Assembly (NCBI RefSeq): GCF_000143415.4 | Contig: NW_003314329.1 | Span: 274,619-338,618, forward strand | Reading direction: 5' to 3' | Length of the DNA: 64,000 nucleotides | From: Selaginella moellendorffii | Lineage: Eukaryota; Streptophyta; Lycopodiopsida; Selaginellales; Selaginellaceae | Shown here: positions 25,153-37,539 of the stretch, piece after piece | Position numbering within the stretch: the first letter of the stretch is position 1 | Layout of the letters: the number at the start of each line of letters is the position of its first letter | Notes under the pieces: model-generated | What the model was told of the DNA's origin: nothing | Seen by the model: only the letters and a program-made list of their open reading frames with translations | Databases searched by the model: none | Translations under genes and position numbers: made by a program

Positions 25153-25240
25153 TGAGACAAATCAGGATCAAAGCACACTGCACTAGTGGACAGAACAGGA
25201 AAACCCTAATGTCCACGTGGCAAAGTGTGTCATATAACAA
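25153..25240 (-). repeat. Copia 5' LTR (88 bp) with adjacent primer-binding site
   Basis: This is the right copy of the terminal repeat. On the - strand it ends TTTGTCTCA and is followed immediately by TGGTAACAGAGC (25141-25152), a near match to the initiator-Met tRNA primer site. Confidence 0.7.
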
Positions 25241-27900
25241 ATCTATTTGAATCTAGTTATAACCTGAGAACCCATCCATAAAACTGTATACTTCCTTTCT
25301 GGCCACTACATCAAGAATAGCATCAACGAATGGAGTTGGGAAGTAATCATGTATAGTCACCTTGTTAAGAGCTCTAAAATCCACACACACTTGTAAGTTT
25401 CTATTAGCTTTACATCCAGCACAATGGACGAAATCCAATCAGCAACCTCCACTAGATAGATAAAGTTGGATTGAAGTAGTTGTTAAATCTCTTGTTTGAT
25501 AAGAGGCTCAAGAACAGGGTTGATCCGGCGAGCTGGTTGTTGAACTGGTATTGCATCAGGCTTGAGTAGAATACGGTGCATGAGGACAGGAGGATCTACT
25601 CCTCTCAAGTTCTTGTAACTCCACGCAAACACGTTCAAAAACTCCTTGAATAAAGCTTCCACAGATTCATGTTCCTCCAAAGACAAATGTGATCTGATAA
25701 ATAGCTGCTTCGACTCTGTGGTGTCATTGGAGAAATCGAGCTGAGTCAAGTATGGGTGGACAGCAATTGCATGGGCCCGGACATGCAAAATATCAACTAG
25801 AGAAGTACTGTCTGAAGTAGATAAAGATGCCTCCTCCAGAGCATTGTCAGCAACCAGCATTCATAAACCTTGCTTGGCCAAAGCGCCTGCAATTGCATTG
25901 GATTCATGAGGGATTGCAATGATATCCCATCATTCTAATTGCTGCAGTAGGGAGAACAAGGTGAGAGCTATGAACTCTATATTCTCCTGTAACCTGTCAT
26001 ATGAGAAGCTGAGAGTCTGATCGGAGACTCTACCAGCATATACTATGTTGCAAGGCCTTCTGAACTGCTTGAATCACAGTGTGATATTTGACTTCATTTG
26101 AGGATGATGCCATAACAACAGTGGAAAATCATGAGAATAATGTAGACCAACACCGCTCCGATACTTCCTCTGTTCAATACTTTTGAATATGCTCCATCAC
26201 AAAACAAATAGCATGACAAGAATGATGAACCTGAGCCTTTCTCCAACAAACAATTAATACCGTTATCCATAGTCGTACCTTTTCAAGCGGTAGTAGAAAG
26301 ACATAAAATATCTGCACTATGGAGAGAGGATAATGAGTCTGTGATGGCCCTCTGACATCCATATCTGACTCCATCATCCAGCTCTGCAGCACTGCATCCT
26401 CACTCTCCCTTGTCTCATTGATAAGGAGAATATGGACCAAGTTTGTATGCTCCTGGAAGCTAGAGGTTGTTGAAGTGTCTACCATCCTGGATCAACCATT
26501 TCTATTATACAGTGTTGTGGTGATGCCCCCAGCAGAAATGTCCATTTGTCCATGGTCCCAATATGTGTGTGCCGAGACTCTGTCCAGCCATTCACACCAC
26601 GAATATGATTGTGCCGAATCTGCCTAAGCTCCATTGGGGAAGTCAACCACAAGGATGTCCAGGGGCATCCAAATTCCATTTACATCAACCATCGCATCTT
26701 TGATGAGTCCTACTGGCTTCACTTGGTGTTGAGTGAATGTCTTGAGAATGACAGCAGTTTGAGCAGCAGAATCCAACTTGAGCTGGCAACAGACGTGTGT
26801 AGGCATGACGTTTGTCAAGGCACGAGACAGGAGAACAAAAGAATGCACCTGGATCAATCTGTCGTGGATGATTGACCACATGAACTCTTGCATGACGTAA
26901 ATTCTTTGTCAAAACCTGTGCCTCATCTCTAGAAGACATAAGTTCATTTAACAACTTCGGAGTGAGCTGAAGGAGTTGAGCCAAAGAGATGGATAGGTGC
27001 AAACTTTTGAAATCTGCCACCAATGAATATGGTGGAACCTGGCAACTTGTTGAGGAACGACAGTGGACAGCACAGGATCTGCATTAGTTCTGGTCTTCAT
27101 TGGTCCAAGAATTTCGGCTGCAACTTTCTTGGAATGAAAAGGTTCTCCAGCTTTAATGTGTTCTATCCTAGTTGTTATAAGCACTTTGACTGTGGACGAA
27201 GAAGTTGGCTCATCAGCAGCCTCTGGTTCCCAAAACAATTCAACCAATGAAATTTTTTTGTCCGTCAACAAACTTAACAAATCCTGAAGATTGGTCCTTG
27301 TGTTTGGATTGAAAGACTGGATGACCTCCCAAGCGAGGTGACATCAACACATCCAAGACATCTGGTTGATCCACTAGATCACATTGTCCCTGTTGATGCT
27401 TTCCAAGGCCCATTCCTTCTGACCAGCCATTCTTCTTAAGCATTTGATACTCCTTGTTGTCACAATGGATGCTGGCTTTCCAATTGACAAATCAACCAGA
27501 CAAATTGACTTCTCCATGTGAACGTGATTCACAGCTGAAACAATAGATGATGAACTAGCACTTGAGGTCATTCCCCCTTTCTGTGATGTGGTGGCATGAT
27601 CTGGAAGTGTTTGTGGAGGTAGACCTGTGTAGTTGGCAGAGGAGGTAAGGCCAACTATGCTGCTGATGGAAGCCTGTGCTGTTGTTGAACTTGGGTTTCA
27701 CAAAACAACGATCCTCTGTGTGTCCAGGTTTCCCGCATAGAAACAGAAAATTGGGGACTGATATGGTGCTGGATACACCATTGGTTGCCAAGCCTGCATA
27801 CTTGGTGACAATCCTGGAGCCGGTGGTGGTGGCCACTGAGGGGGATTGTGATAACCAGGAGGCGCAGTAGTCTGATACTCCGATGGGAACCACGTCCTCG
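25241..27900 (-). mobile_element. Ty3/gypsy element 1, upstream half (gag/protease to reverse transcriptase), degenerate
   Basis: Read on the - strand, the segment carries a G-patch-like sequence (MLKKNGWSEGMGLGKHQQG, 27387-27443) and a protease-like region (KPVGLIKDAMVDVNG, about 26.7 kb). A pre-RT region follows (LFKEFLNVFAWSYKNLRGVD). The reverse transcriptase N-terminal half is at 25253-25438 and ends in FMDGFSGYN. This frame would continue as IQIDQLKTCF across the Copia insertion into 21029. A G-patch next to the protease is known from some plant gypsy polyproteins. Many frameshifts and stops are present. Confidence 0.75.
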
Positions 27901-27904
27901 ACCT

Positions 27905-28300
27905 CGTGGTCTATGGTAACTGTTCACCTGATAAACCAGGGAGAAAAGGACAGCCAGAGAGAGCACTGAGAAAGCAAAACCAGGGAGAAAAGGAAACCAA
28001 TGAGAGCACTACTGAAACAAGTGCAAACCAGGGAGAAAGACCAGCGGGAGCTCTAGGGAAACGAATGAGAGAGGGGCTGTGGGCTTATATGAACGAAGAA
28101 TATTGTATATTCTAAGGAGTGAAAACTACCATAGCTCCAGCATGTGTCTTTAGTCTTGAGTGAACTATGTGTGAGATGGAGACAACAAAAATTAGAGTGC
28201 TGCGTCACAAGGGAGGAATTAATCTGGGCCGGCTTATAGTCAAGGAATTTTGAATTTGATCGTTGCAAGGCAAATCTATGTCAATGATGTCAATTAAGGC
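27905..28300 (-). repeat. Repeat unit shared in inverted orientation with 46970-47330
   Basis: The stretch contains tandem 45-50 bp units built on ACCAGGGAGAAAAGGA and GAGAGCACTGAGAAAGCAAA, followed by GACAACAAAAATTAG and GTGACGCAGC-like blocks. The same blocks occur in reverse complement at 46.97-47.33 kb, together with the alpha-COP fragment beside them. Confidence 0.65.
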
Positions 28301-28484
28301 ACATGCCAATGGCTCCCGCCAGGATCTCGTCTCTTCCACCGCTCACTTTGCAGGGGTTCATCGATGATCTCTGCGATCGTGAGTGTCCCGGAGACTAAAT
28401 TTGCCCAGATCGGAAATCTGGACCGATACCAGGAACTGTCTCCGAAGATGCCGCGGGAAAAGTTGGGCAGTTAACGGCGTAATT

Positions 28485-28955
28485 TCAACGCAAATGTATG
28501 AAATGCGTCGTGAAACCAAAAAAATAAGATGTTTCTGGCGTCTGCATATGCCCATTCTCGTTATCTTGTTTGGTGATGAATTCACGAACTTTGGCAATGG
28601 CGCACAATCCTCCGCTTAATGACCAGCACACAAGCCCGGACGCATCAGCATCCAGCACCGCCAAGTCACAAACGCTGCAAATCTGCCCGGCCACCTCCGG
28701 CACGAACCGCACAGACCGCAGCAGGGGCACGACACCGCCCGCGTAGATGGGCGTAAACGTTGCTCCCCACACCACAAACGGGTTCCTCTCCGTCGTAGTT
28801 GATCTTGTTCTCGTCGAGGGGGTTCCTCTCGCACGAGGACCTGCTTCGAATTGGCCACCATCTCACCACTCTCACAGAACCATTAAGCACCGCGATGAAG
28901 CTGGCGAGGCGATTGCTAGACATGAATCCAAACCAGACCGCCAGAGACAATGAGA
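28485..28955 (-). pseudogene. Fragment of the alpha-COP (coatomer subunit alpha) C terminus
   Basis: The - strand encodes, with frame changes, NSKQVL, then NPLDENKINYDGEEP, then FTPIYAGGVVP and VRFVPEVAGQICSVCDLAVL. These match the extreme C terminus of alpha-COP, where a zinc-ribbon-like region follows QVLQACE. The preceding alpha-COP segment (ARRLLDMNPNQTA) reads on the + strand at about 28.89-28.94 kb, so part of the fragment is inverted. It is a non-functional gene piece. Confidence 0.65.
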
Positions 28956-28959
28956 ATTG

Positions 28960-29462
28960 GAATGCCCCAAATTTCTCCAGAAAGAGAATATAGACCGATA
29001 CTAGGAAGTGTTTCTGGAGATACCAATTGCGTTTTAAAACTTGATCATTAAAATGTATGCTATGTGGGGCAAAACCAATATATCATGAGAAGTAGAAGGA
29101 TCCCAAAGCAAAATAGCCTCCTGTGGAAAGCGGTGTTTTCTGCATATCCAAGAAAAACAAAAACTTTGAGAGGCTGTCGTTTCTCTACCTGATAACCTGA
29201 AATTGGACAAGCTGTCGAAGATGCTGAAGATCGCAGATGAGAAACGACCTCAGTGCTGTCGAAGTTACTTCAGACAGTGAGCATACGCAACAGCTACTGG
29301 TAACTCATACCAGACGGAGAGTCTGTTGTTGAGTTTGTCTTTCCATCTCAAATTATAATTATTGGTGGTTATCTTATTTAAATTGTAACGAACAAAAACA
29401 GTAAAAAATTTAAAATGTGAATTTTCGTATTAATGCTATTTTATGTTCCAAACTTCAAGCTA
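28960..29462. other. Intergenic, nothing recognised
   Basis: Moderately AT-rich sequence between the alpha-COP fragment and the DUF309 gene. I see no open frame with recognisable content. Confidence 0.4.
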
Positions 29463-30207
29463 TTACAGCTCATTCAAATCCCCTTCACATGCAAGTAATA
29501 TTGGAAGTTTCACACTTGGACTACTGTTCTTTTGTTCAAATCTCGTTGGTGAAAATATAAGGCTGTGTCCATAACCTGCTACATCTTTTTCCAATTTGTA
29601 CAACTCTTCGCCCGCACCGAAGTTGCCCAAGAGCTGATAATTTTCTTGGGAACCATCCATCGTAATACAAAAATCATCATTGCAAGCTGCGTTCTCCAGT
29701 TGAGTATTGTACAAAAAGTCCAAGACAGCTCTCATTTCCTTGTCAAATTCGTAGAATGGTCCCTTCTTCAGCTTTAGCTTGCCAAACTTTGATACTCCCT
29801 CTCCTAATTCTACCATAGCACCTCTATAGTTCTACACCGAGCACAGCTGTGTCAGTTCTTTTCTTTGAGCTTGTGATAAAAAGCTTTACCTGGTTGAGAA
29901 GATGGTAGAGTCCAACCGAAGATTGCAGCAAAGCATGAAGAAGAGTTCGCTGAGGTTCCTCTGCGTCATTCCAGAGCGCCTCAAATATGTCGTGGCACTT
30001 GTAATAATCCCTCTTGTTGAACATGTCCACGGCATCGCTGAAACTCTCCTCAAAAGCTTCACTTTCCTCCCATCTCCATCCCCTTGCAATCATCCTCTGG
30101 GTATGTACTTGCCTTAAGGCCAATCGACAGCAAGCAACAGGAAAACGGCCGGAGAGTTGCCTGCTGCATACAGGATTGCACCACCAGAACAAGGACCTCG
30201 ATGACAT
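29463..30207 (-). CDS. DUF309-domain protein
   Basis: Two exons (29890-30207, 29463-29831) encode 228 residues. The DUF309 core, ECHDIFEALW-like, reads here as FNKRDYYKCHDIFEALWNDA, followed by RTLLHALLQSSVGLYHLLNQ and then NYRGAMVELGEG at the start of exon two. The family is small, helical and widespread in bacteria and plants, with no assigned activity; plant members are usually plastid-targeted. The first in-frame ATG gives a Ser/Arg/Cys-rich N terminus that could be a transit peptide. A non-ATG extension upstream was ignored. A fragment of this gene, including part of the intron, recurs at about 49.98 kb. Confidence 0.8.
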
Positions 30208-30417
30208 GCCTGTTAAAAACACTTTCCCCGAATCCTCAAACAAGAACCTCAGACTTGAGATATGGATATTCCTGAGAAAGAACAAGGTCAGTAACAGCTA
30301 AAAAAAAGACACTTAATTACCTCACCACATTTTGCAATCCAGTTAGCCGGCAATCACATACTGCAGACAAAGTGACCTTCAAAACCGTACAGCCGGGATG
30401 GCTTACCATTGATTCAT

Positions 30418-32643
30418 CTATCTCCTACTGTGCCAGTGTCCAGGTGACCTTGACCTCGAGTGCTTGTGTCTAAGTAAGGTTCCAACATAAAACTAAGAAG
30501 GAAAAGGCAAAAACGTACCTCCGAGCTTCACGAGGAGAAGAAGTGGACCGTGAGAAAGAACGCGATGAACCTCTAAAACACGCAAGCAAGACGTCAGTGT
30601 TTGCACAATGTCTAAAACCAAACCTTTGAGAGTATCTGGGCGACCGAGACCTGCTTCTCCGTCGCTTGTCACTCCTGACATGAACATTTGTCAGCTCCAA
30701 ACACGGAACTTTAAATATCACACACACACCTTCTCCGGCTTGGGCTCCTACTTCTGGAGCGCCTGGGAGAGAAACTCCTGCTTCTGCTTCGACTTCGTGG
30801 AGTATGGCGCTCGTATCTCTTTCCCTTCAGATTATGTTCAGTTCGCCTGTCCTTTCTTGATTTCTTCTCCTTCGGCTTTGCGTCACCTTCATTCTCTTTA
30901 TTGCGTTCTGAATCCCTTGCCAGCAGCTGCTCACGACCAGTAGACTTTTCCTGTGTTTTGAGATGGTCCGCAACCACAGGGTTCTCACTATTTGGCACCT
31001 TAGAATGTTCTGTGTCTCTGCTGGTGGACTTCTTGTCGTTCTTTTCTGTCTGGTCGTCATCTGAATCGTAGCTTGCAAGGCCAAGGAAATTCCCCGCGCA
31101 GTTCGTATCTATCTCTGCTTCCTCACCATCGCCAGCAGCAACTACAACTCTGGCAGGAGCTGCACTGGGTGCCAGGATGTTGTCCGTCTCCCTCTTTTCC
31201 GAGGCTTCACAAAATCCATTTTTAAATCAGCACAAAACTAAAGTACCATAGAACCCGTACCCTGGGACTTCGCCTCTTCCTCGTCAAATATTTCTTGTGC
31301 AATTTCATTGAAAAGCCCGTCCGTCACCTGTTTGAAATGGCTGATGCAAAGTAAGGAAATGATAAACTAATTATACCTTCAAAAGAACGTCAGTTAGAAC
31401 TCTCTTTATCTCTTGATTGATCACAGAAGTGGCAGCACTTTCAGCATCGTCCTGCAAGTCACGAGCAAGTCCACGTAAAACAGCGAGATGCCTTTTTTGC
31501 AGTACCTCATCATCTCCTTCTGTTTCACTTCCACCTGGCGAAACTGGCGTGCTGTCTATGCCAGGCCTCAAAACCTCAGAAGTATTTTTTCTCGTCACGT
31601 CTGTGACAGGGCCAAGTGATGGCGTCCTCACTTTTTTCTTCAGTTCCTCCCTCAGCCAAGAAGGAACGGGTGCCTGTATATTAAGAGATGAACAAGAGCG
31701 GTACTCCTTTTCCCTTGTTCACGCACCTTCTTTTGCTGCGCAGGATCAACGACTGGAACAGCTGGACTAGCTCCAAAAGCAAATGCTGGTCGATATGCCA
31801 CGCCGTGGAGCCTCGGAAACGTTGGCTGTTGCTGAATGGGATGAAAAGTCTGGTCAATGAGAAACAAGCCTGAGAAGAAAGAAAAAAGAGCGGGAACAGC
31901 GAAAAAAGACATACTTGAGAAGGTGGAAGCGGCATGGTCGGAGTAACGCTCCACACAACACCTGATGGACTTCCAGAGAAGCCATGTTGCGAGGGATCGA
32001 CGCTAGAAAGACGGTGTAACACTTGCGCTGGACGTGGTTGCAGTTCTGGAGGCCGAGGCAAGAAGTGAGGGTGCGGAGAAAATGCTGCTACCGAAAAACA
32101 CCGAGAGGAAAACGTTGAGTGTGAGTGATCGATCATGGCAGCCAAAGTTACCTCCGTTTGGCTGCTGCAAGCTTTCCGGAGGAGGATCCAGAGCTACAGC
32201 TTTCATATGTCCCTGAGCAGATTTTGCGCTCATCCAAGCCTTGGCTTTGGCGGCCCAATCCACAGCTGGAAGACAATGTGAGCCAAATCCCTCCCACAAC
32301 CAAACGTCACCGCACACTACCTTGAGTCAATCCAGAGGAAGCCTACGAAAAAGGCGACACTCGTAAGACCAGAGAAGAGGATTTCTAATCTCTCATGCCA
32401 CACAGAAGAAGCGAGAAACAATCTCTCGTATAAAATGGTGCCAGGGCGTGGGATGGAAAATGGAATGGAATCATCAAGCAAGCAGCAAACAATAGGGGTT
32501 ACCTGATCTTGCTGTGCATAAAACTGACCATGTTGTTGCTGCTGGAGAGGACGATCCAATTGCGGCTGCCATGGCGGAGGCGGCGGCTGCTGTGGAGGCG
32601 GCAGCGGCGGCGGCGGCGGCGCATCGATCCTTTGCTGCTCCAT
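30418..32643 (-). CDS. RS-domain protein, probably splicing-associated
   Basis: Eleven exons (32503-32643, 32321-32342, 32151/2-32265, 31915-32087, 31727-31831, 31377-31673, 31261-31327, 30730-31204, 30624-30674, 30519-30572, 30418-30469) encode 516 residues. The N terminus is proline- and glutamine-rich. The middle contains AVDWAAKAKAWMSAKSAQ, APVPSWLREELKKK and VINQEIKRVLTDVLLKVTDGLFNEIAQEIF, which suggest a conserved helical region. The C terminus is an arginine/serine domain with many RSRS dipeptides, of the sort that mediates contacts among splicing factors, and ends HSRSRSPGHWHSRR. Exon two is only 22 bp but is needed to keep frame. I recognise the protein type but not a named family; nuclear location is inferred from the RS domain. 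Confidence 0.75.
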
Positions 32644-32713
32644 AGCCTCGTACTCTCCAGTTACAACCCTAAAATTAAAATAATTTCTATTCCAAAGGCT
32701 CGTTATTTAAGTA

Positions 32714-35700
32714 TCATTGCAAGCCAAAGCCTGTGGAGTTCGAAATTGCCAGCTTAAGCCGGTCAGCCAGCTTTTCTTGGGAGCTATACTCCGGGAGAAG
32801 TAAAATGTTAAAACACGTATGAGCCGTCGGGAGCCTGGTAAAAAGTACAGTAAGTTAAGAAAGCGTAAGTAAGAAAGATGGAAACTTACCTCTCAGTATC
32901 ATCTCCATTGCGTTGGATTATCAGTTTTAAGCTTCCCAGGCCTCCCACGGGTGCGCGATCGTTTCCGGTGGTAAAGAAGAGGAGCTGCTTCTTCTCCTCG
33001 ACGCTCATCTCTTTCACCTGGGTTTATAACTTAGAGATCTAGAGGAAAGAACGAAAGGCTTACCAGGTTCCAAAACCACTGAATGACATTGCTGTCCTTC
33101 GTGTAGCCTCCTTTGTACGTCGTTCCTCGTTCCAGTGCCTGGAGAAAACCATGGTTCAAGGCTCTTTAGTTTTAGCGTGAGTGAGTAATCGGTCTCACGG
33201 ACATCGAAGTCGTAGTGACGTAAACCACAGATGAGCAGCTCTAGTTCTTCATACTGGAAAAGGCGTAAGGCCGGTCCACCGCAAACCTGGACGAGAAAGA
33301 GAGAAACGATCCAGCTCAGACACAAAGAAACATTCAATGGCAACCTGAAGGAAGCCCCGCTTAAAGGCAGAAAACTGGGTCGCGATTGATGTTTCAAGCA
33401 GGTAATTGACGTATAGATCAACATATCTGTAATGAGCAAGCGTATGAATTTGGTGACGCAAATTTGAAAGCTTACCTTTGTTTGTTCTCGCCTGTAACTT
33501 GCACGGACGAGCCGTTTGGTATGAGTTCATGTGTTTTGGTCTCTCCAAAACAGTCATATGAAACCTTCCACCACAGTCACAAAGGCCGGGTTAAAAGCCT
33601 GTTTCAAAATACATAAACAGCTACCTCGAAATACAAGTCCATTGACTCGATCTCTTCCATGGCCAAAAGGCTGTTAAGACTCCTGTAAACTTGAGGCTGC
33701 AAATCCCGTAGGTCCTGGAGCCGAGGATCGATCCCCAGAAGCTTTTTGTACACTACCTGTAAAATTTGGAGAACTTAAAGTTTCGAGTCTTAAACATCAC
33801 ACACTTACAAGTGGAAAGTGAACGTCCAGAATGACACCGTTGTAAATCGCCAGTCCCAAAATAATTCCAACCTACAGAACGATCTATAAAGCTACGGCAA
33901 AATGCAAGCTTTTGTACCAGCTGAAATTCAAGATCTGTCTCTATAGAATTGGAGTTGAACCAAAAGTATCGTGACTCCTCGCTGTATGTAAACATCCCTG
34001 TCCATAAAAGTTACGGCTTTCATTCAAAGGATAACAACCTCACCATAGCCAACATTGAAGAGATCGCGAACCAGAAGCTGGAAAAACTCCTTTGTGACAC
34101 CTCCTTGGTCCACCCCTGATTCTCCCTCAAATATAACCTGTACTCTTTGTCAGTAAGAAACGATGGTTACGAGAAATGTCTTCTGACCATGAGTGGCTTT
34201 TTCAGCTCGTAATGATGTAAAGACAGCTGATGCAAACTGTCTTGTACAAGAGAGGTTCTTCTCACCTGTAAATTTTTCAGTAAAAAAAAAGTACTGACAA
34301 CGTCCATCTTACCTGAAGAACCAAGAAGGGACTAGCCGATGCATTCCCAAGCATATGCTCAATCATGGATGCCTGCACAATATGTTGCTTTTGAATATTC
34401 GCTTCAACCTGCGAAAGAACGTGAACACAATCCAGAAAAGTAGTTTTGCGCTTACTTGTAATATTCGGCTCTTGGCTTCCGCAGAAAGAATAAAAGGCAC
34501 CTGTAAATAAGAAAGGAAGATGTACTATCAATTGAGATTTACGTACACTACCTGACAGTAGCAGATCAATGGTTGCATTTTATATTGAACATGTAACCAT
34601 TTCAAATATTCTGCCTACATTTAGTAGAATGGTTAAAGCTCGCATATAGAGCACAATACTGCCACCCAAAGGATTTTTCTTGTGCGGCATTCAATGCCCA
34701 AAGAGTTACCTGAAGGTCAGCGTCCTGGCTAACAGCAGAGTTATAAAATTCACTTAAATGTACAAGTTTCTCCTTTTCGTTCACAGTATGAAGTATCGAC
34801 AAAACCTGGAAATTCCATATCAGGAACACTAAACAAATAATAATAATTACTGGAAACCTTCAAAGCTGCAGAGATATCAACAGGAACGGGACCTCTTCCG
34901 TTTAACAAATCGTTTCTGGTTTTAACAAAACAAAAAGCATTCAAAAGAAGAAGCAAAATCTATTCGAAAGCACCTATTTACAATGAAGTTTTGAACTCCT
35001 CGGACAAATCGACCACCAAAAACTTCTTTCGGATATCCTTTTAAGTATTCCTCCATTATCTGAAGCAAAGGACATTAAAAAAAACTTCCGACATAGAAGA
35101 AGAAAGACATACCCGTTCTCCGGACGAGGATACCTGAGTAAACAAAGTAAAAAGCTTTACAGATATAATATCGCCAAGTCTGTAATGCGGGGCACATTTA
35201 GCGGGAAAATTATGAACTTAAGTTACAGGACCCTTTCTCTCCTACGAGGGGACATTGTAGAATGATCAGCAAAGCCTGTTAGTTGGCAGAGTTAGTTCTA
35301 GTAAATTGAGATGAAAGTAGCGTACCCGCAGCCACCTGGATTCCGGCGCATTATCGATGTGCTTTTCGATGGAATCAAGTAATCGAATAATAGAGGCCCC
35401 GAGTCTTTGAACAACCTGCAATCCGGAAAAGGAAACATTAGCACATACTTGACAGCAAGATGCATTTACATCCGGGTCGTAGAGTTCCAATATTTTGTGA
35501 TAAACATTTTGTATGTAGCTAATGTTAAGTTCAGTTTCCGGTGCTTTTAAATAAAGAACAAGAATTTAATGAGTAAGAATGAACTACAAAGCAAAAGACA
35601 TTACCATCAGGAGAAAATGAATCATCTTCTCTCGTTCCACACCAGCATGCCGAGTGGGACTTGAAAGACATGATTAAGAACTTAGGCGAGGAAAATACAC

Positions 35701-37539
35701 TTTCCAAACTATGCAGTAATGCGGCTTTGTTCCTTGTTTCCTGTTTTAAACGCAAACAAATTTAAGGCCCAAGTAGAAGAAAAGCTCACTTGAAACAAAA
35801 TATGGAGGCAAGGAAGTTTTAACGCCCGCAATCCTGCTCCGTGTTTATCAAGTTTATGCATCTTCTTTTCATCTCCTTGTAGGCTGTGAAACAAAAGGTA
35901 ACGTTTGCAGTTGAAAGCACTTGAAGCTTACTCAATCAGTGTCGACGATTGCTTATCATCGCAGTCAAACGCTACAAGCGTATGTTCTCCCCCTGCCACC
36001 ACATAAACCACTTGCTTGGAACTTATTTGCGACAAGTTTAGCAACAATGGTGTGAGCTGCACGATCGAACTGAAAAGGAAATATGGTTCAAATGACCACA
36101 GGCATTGCTGAGTTCTTTTAGTTACCTCCCTCCAGGTAAAACTTGTCCTTGCTCATTGTCACCCCACGCATAAACGCCACCTCCTGATGTTAAGGCTACA
36201 GCATGACGAGCTCCCGCACTTGCCTGGACAATATTGTCATTTTCAAGCGAGCAAACCAGCTTTGGAACAAGGATGTTATCTTGAGTGCCATGGCCTGTCT
36301 GACCCCAGTGACCATGCCCCCACTGCAGCAAGCAAACTCGTAAGCTCATCCTAGTTCATGTATGCAAAAAACTAAAACTCACCGAAAAAAGCTGCCCATC
36401 TGAATCAATGGCCATGGTATAGTCCGCACCACAGACAACCTGAGTAAGCAGACGATCACTGAGAGCCGTGACAGGCACCGGCTGCAAATGGTTTTCAACG
36501 CTTCCACAGCCAAGCTGCCCATACTTTCCTCGTCCCCAACTAAAGAGCTGCAAACTTATCAATTACAAACTTTTTGCCTTCGATGAAGTTCGAGAGTAGA
36601 ACATACCTGACCCTCAACTGTCAAAGCGCAGCTGTGATTGTCACCGCAGGCAATCTCCAATGCACAGATCCACGGGATTCTAGTTTTCTGTATAGATAAC
36701 ACAGACAAATACCTGGACGATTCCCAAGCCCCAAAGGCTGTCAACAATCACCGGCGAGCTGCAGCTTTCCGTAGTTCCGTGACCGAGAGCACCAAAAGTG
36801 CCTTGTCCGAATGAGTAAACGTCTCCGCTGCCTGGAACCATGCACAGAGGTATAAATCTTATCAACCTTGAGCGATTTACCTGTGAGAGCGAGTGTATGG
36901 CTAGAACCACAAGCAACACGGACGAACAGGAGTTCGCGAGAACCGCGAAGGAAGCGAGGCAGCGGGCTGTTAAAAACTCCAGCCGCATCCTTGAGACCGA
37001 GCTGGCCAAACTCTCCACATCCCCAGGAAACTAGCGAGCCAGTGTCTGAAACTCAAAGGTTTAAGCTAGAAGGAACACGAGGGGAAAAAAAAGATACCAG
37101 TCACAGCGACGGTGTGACCCTGACCCGTCGCAACGTGAGAAACAAGTGAAGTATCTAGCGATGAAACTCTCACGGGAGAGAATTCACACCCGAAAGATTT
37201 CGTTCCAAGCTGTCCGGAATCGTTCGAGCCAGTTGTGTAGAGTTCCCCTTCGTCTAGAAACAAAGTTTTCAGTGGAAACAATCGCGAGAAAGAAAGGAAG
37301 GATCGCTCGAATCACTCACTCTCACCTGTTAGAAATGCCGTATGATAATCACTGGCGGCAATGTGTACCACGTCCTTGTGAGCGAGGCTGCTGATCCAAA
37401 CGAAAGTGCTGCACTGGCGAGGGAGCTCGCCTACACCAAGCTGACCAAAATCGCCCCTCCCCCATGCGTACACTACATGGATTCCATCACTGTCAGTAAG
37501 ATCATCGAAAATTTTTACGCGCGCCATACCTTGCTCCAT
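32714..37539 (-). CDS. HERC-like E3 ubiquitin ligase: RCC1 repeats plus HECT domain
   Basis: The gene has about twenty short exons; the first are 37326-37539, 37098-37253, 36881-37045, 36713-36832 and 36607-36679. The N-terminal third is a beta-propeller of about seven RCC1 repeats ([82 protein letters not shown]). A helical middle section is not recognised. The C-terminal third is a HECT domain: [70 protein letters not shown] and the catalytic-cysteine motif LPTAHTCFN near the C terminus. HECT ligases take ubiquitin on this cysteine and pass it to the substrate. Some middle exon borders are uncertain. It is head to head with ADAT1, 39 bp apart. Confidence 0.88.

Larger units (their letters stand above)
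21030..25240 (-). mobile_element. Copia retrotransposon inserted in gypsy element 1, with internal inversion
   Basis: The element is bounded by direct repeats of 77 bp (21030-21106) and 88 bp (25153-25240) that start TGTTA and end TCTCA on the - strand. Flanking sequence is GATCT on the left and AATCT on the right, a target duplication with one mismatch. Next to the right repeat, TGGTAACAGAGC differs by one base from the plant initiator-tRNA primer site. A purine-rich GGTTTGGGGGTGAG precedes the left repeat. On the - strand, about 23.7 to 21.2 kb, are integrase (VDAGGEY, HYTPQQNG), reverse transcriptase (VHHMDVKIAFLN) and RNase H (KHIEVQFHYI). The gag, protease and pre-integrase region (23.84-25.04 kb) reads on the + strand, so it is inverted. 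Many stops and frame changes make it inactive. Confidence 0.8.

Noticed and set aside
28666..28950. Possible tetraspanin N terminus (SNRLASFIAVLNG)
   Set aside because: The same DNA carries the alpha-COP C terminus in another frame, which explains the neighbouring motifs much better.
32503..32643. Direct splice from RS-gene exon one to 32265
   Set aside because: The phases do not agree. The 22-bp exon at 32321-32342 is required.
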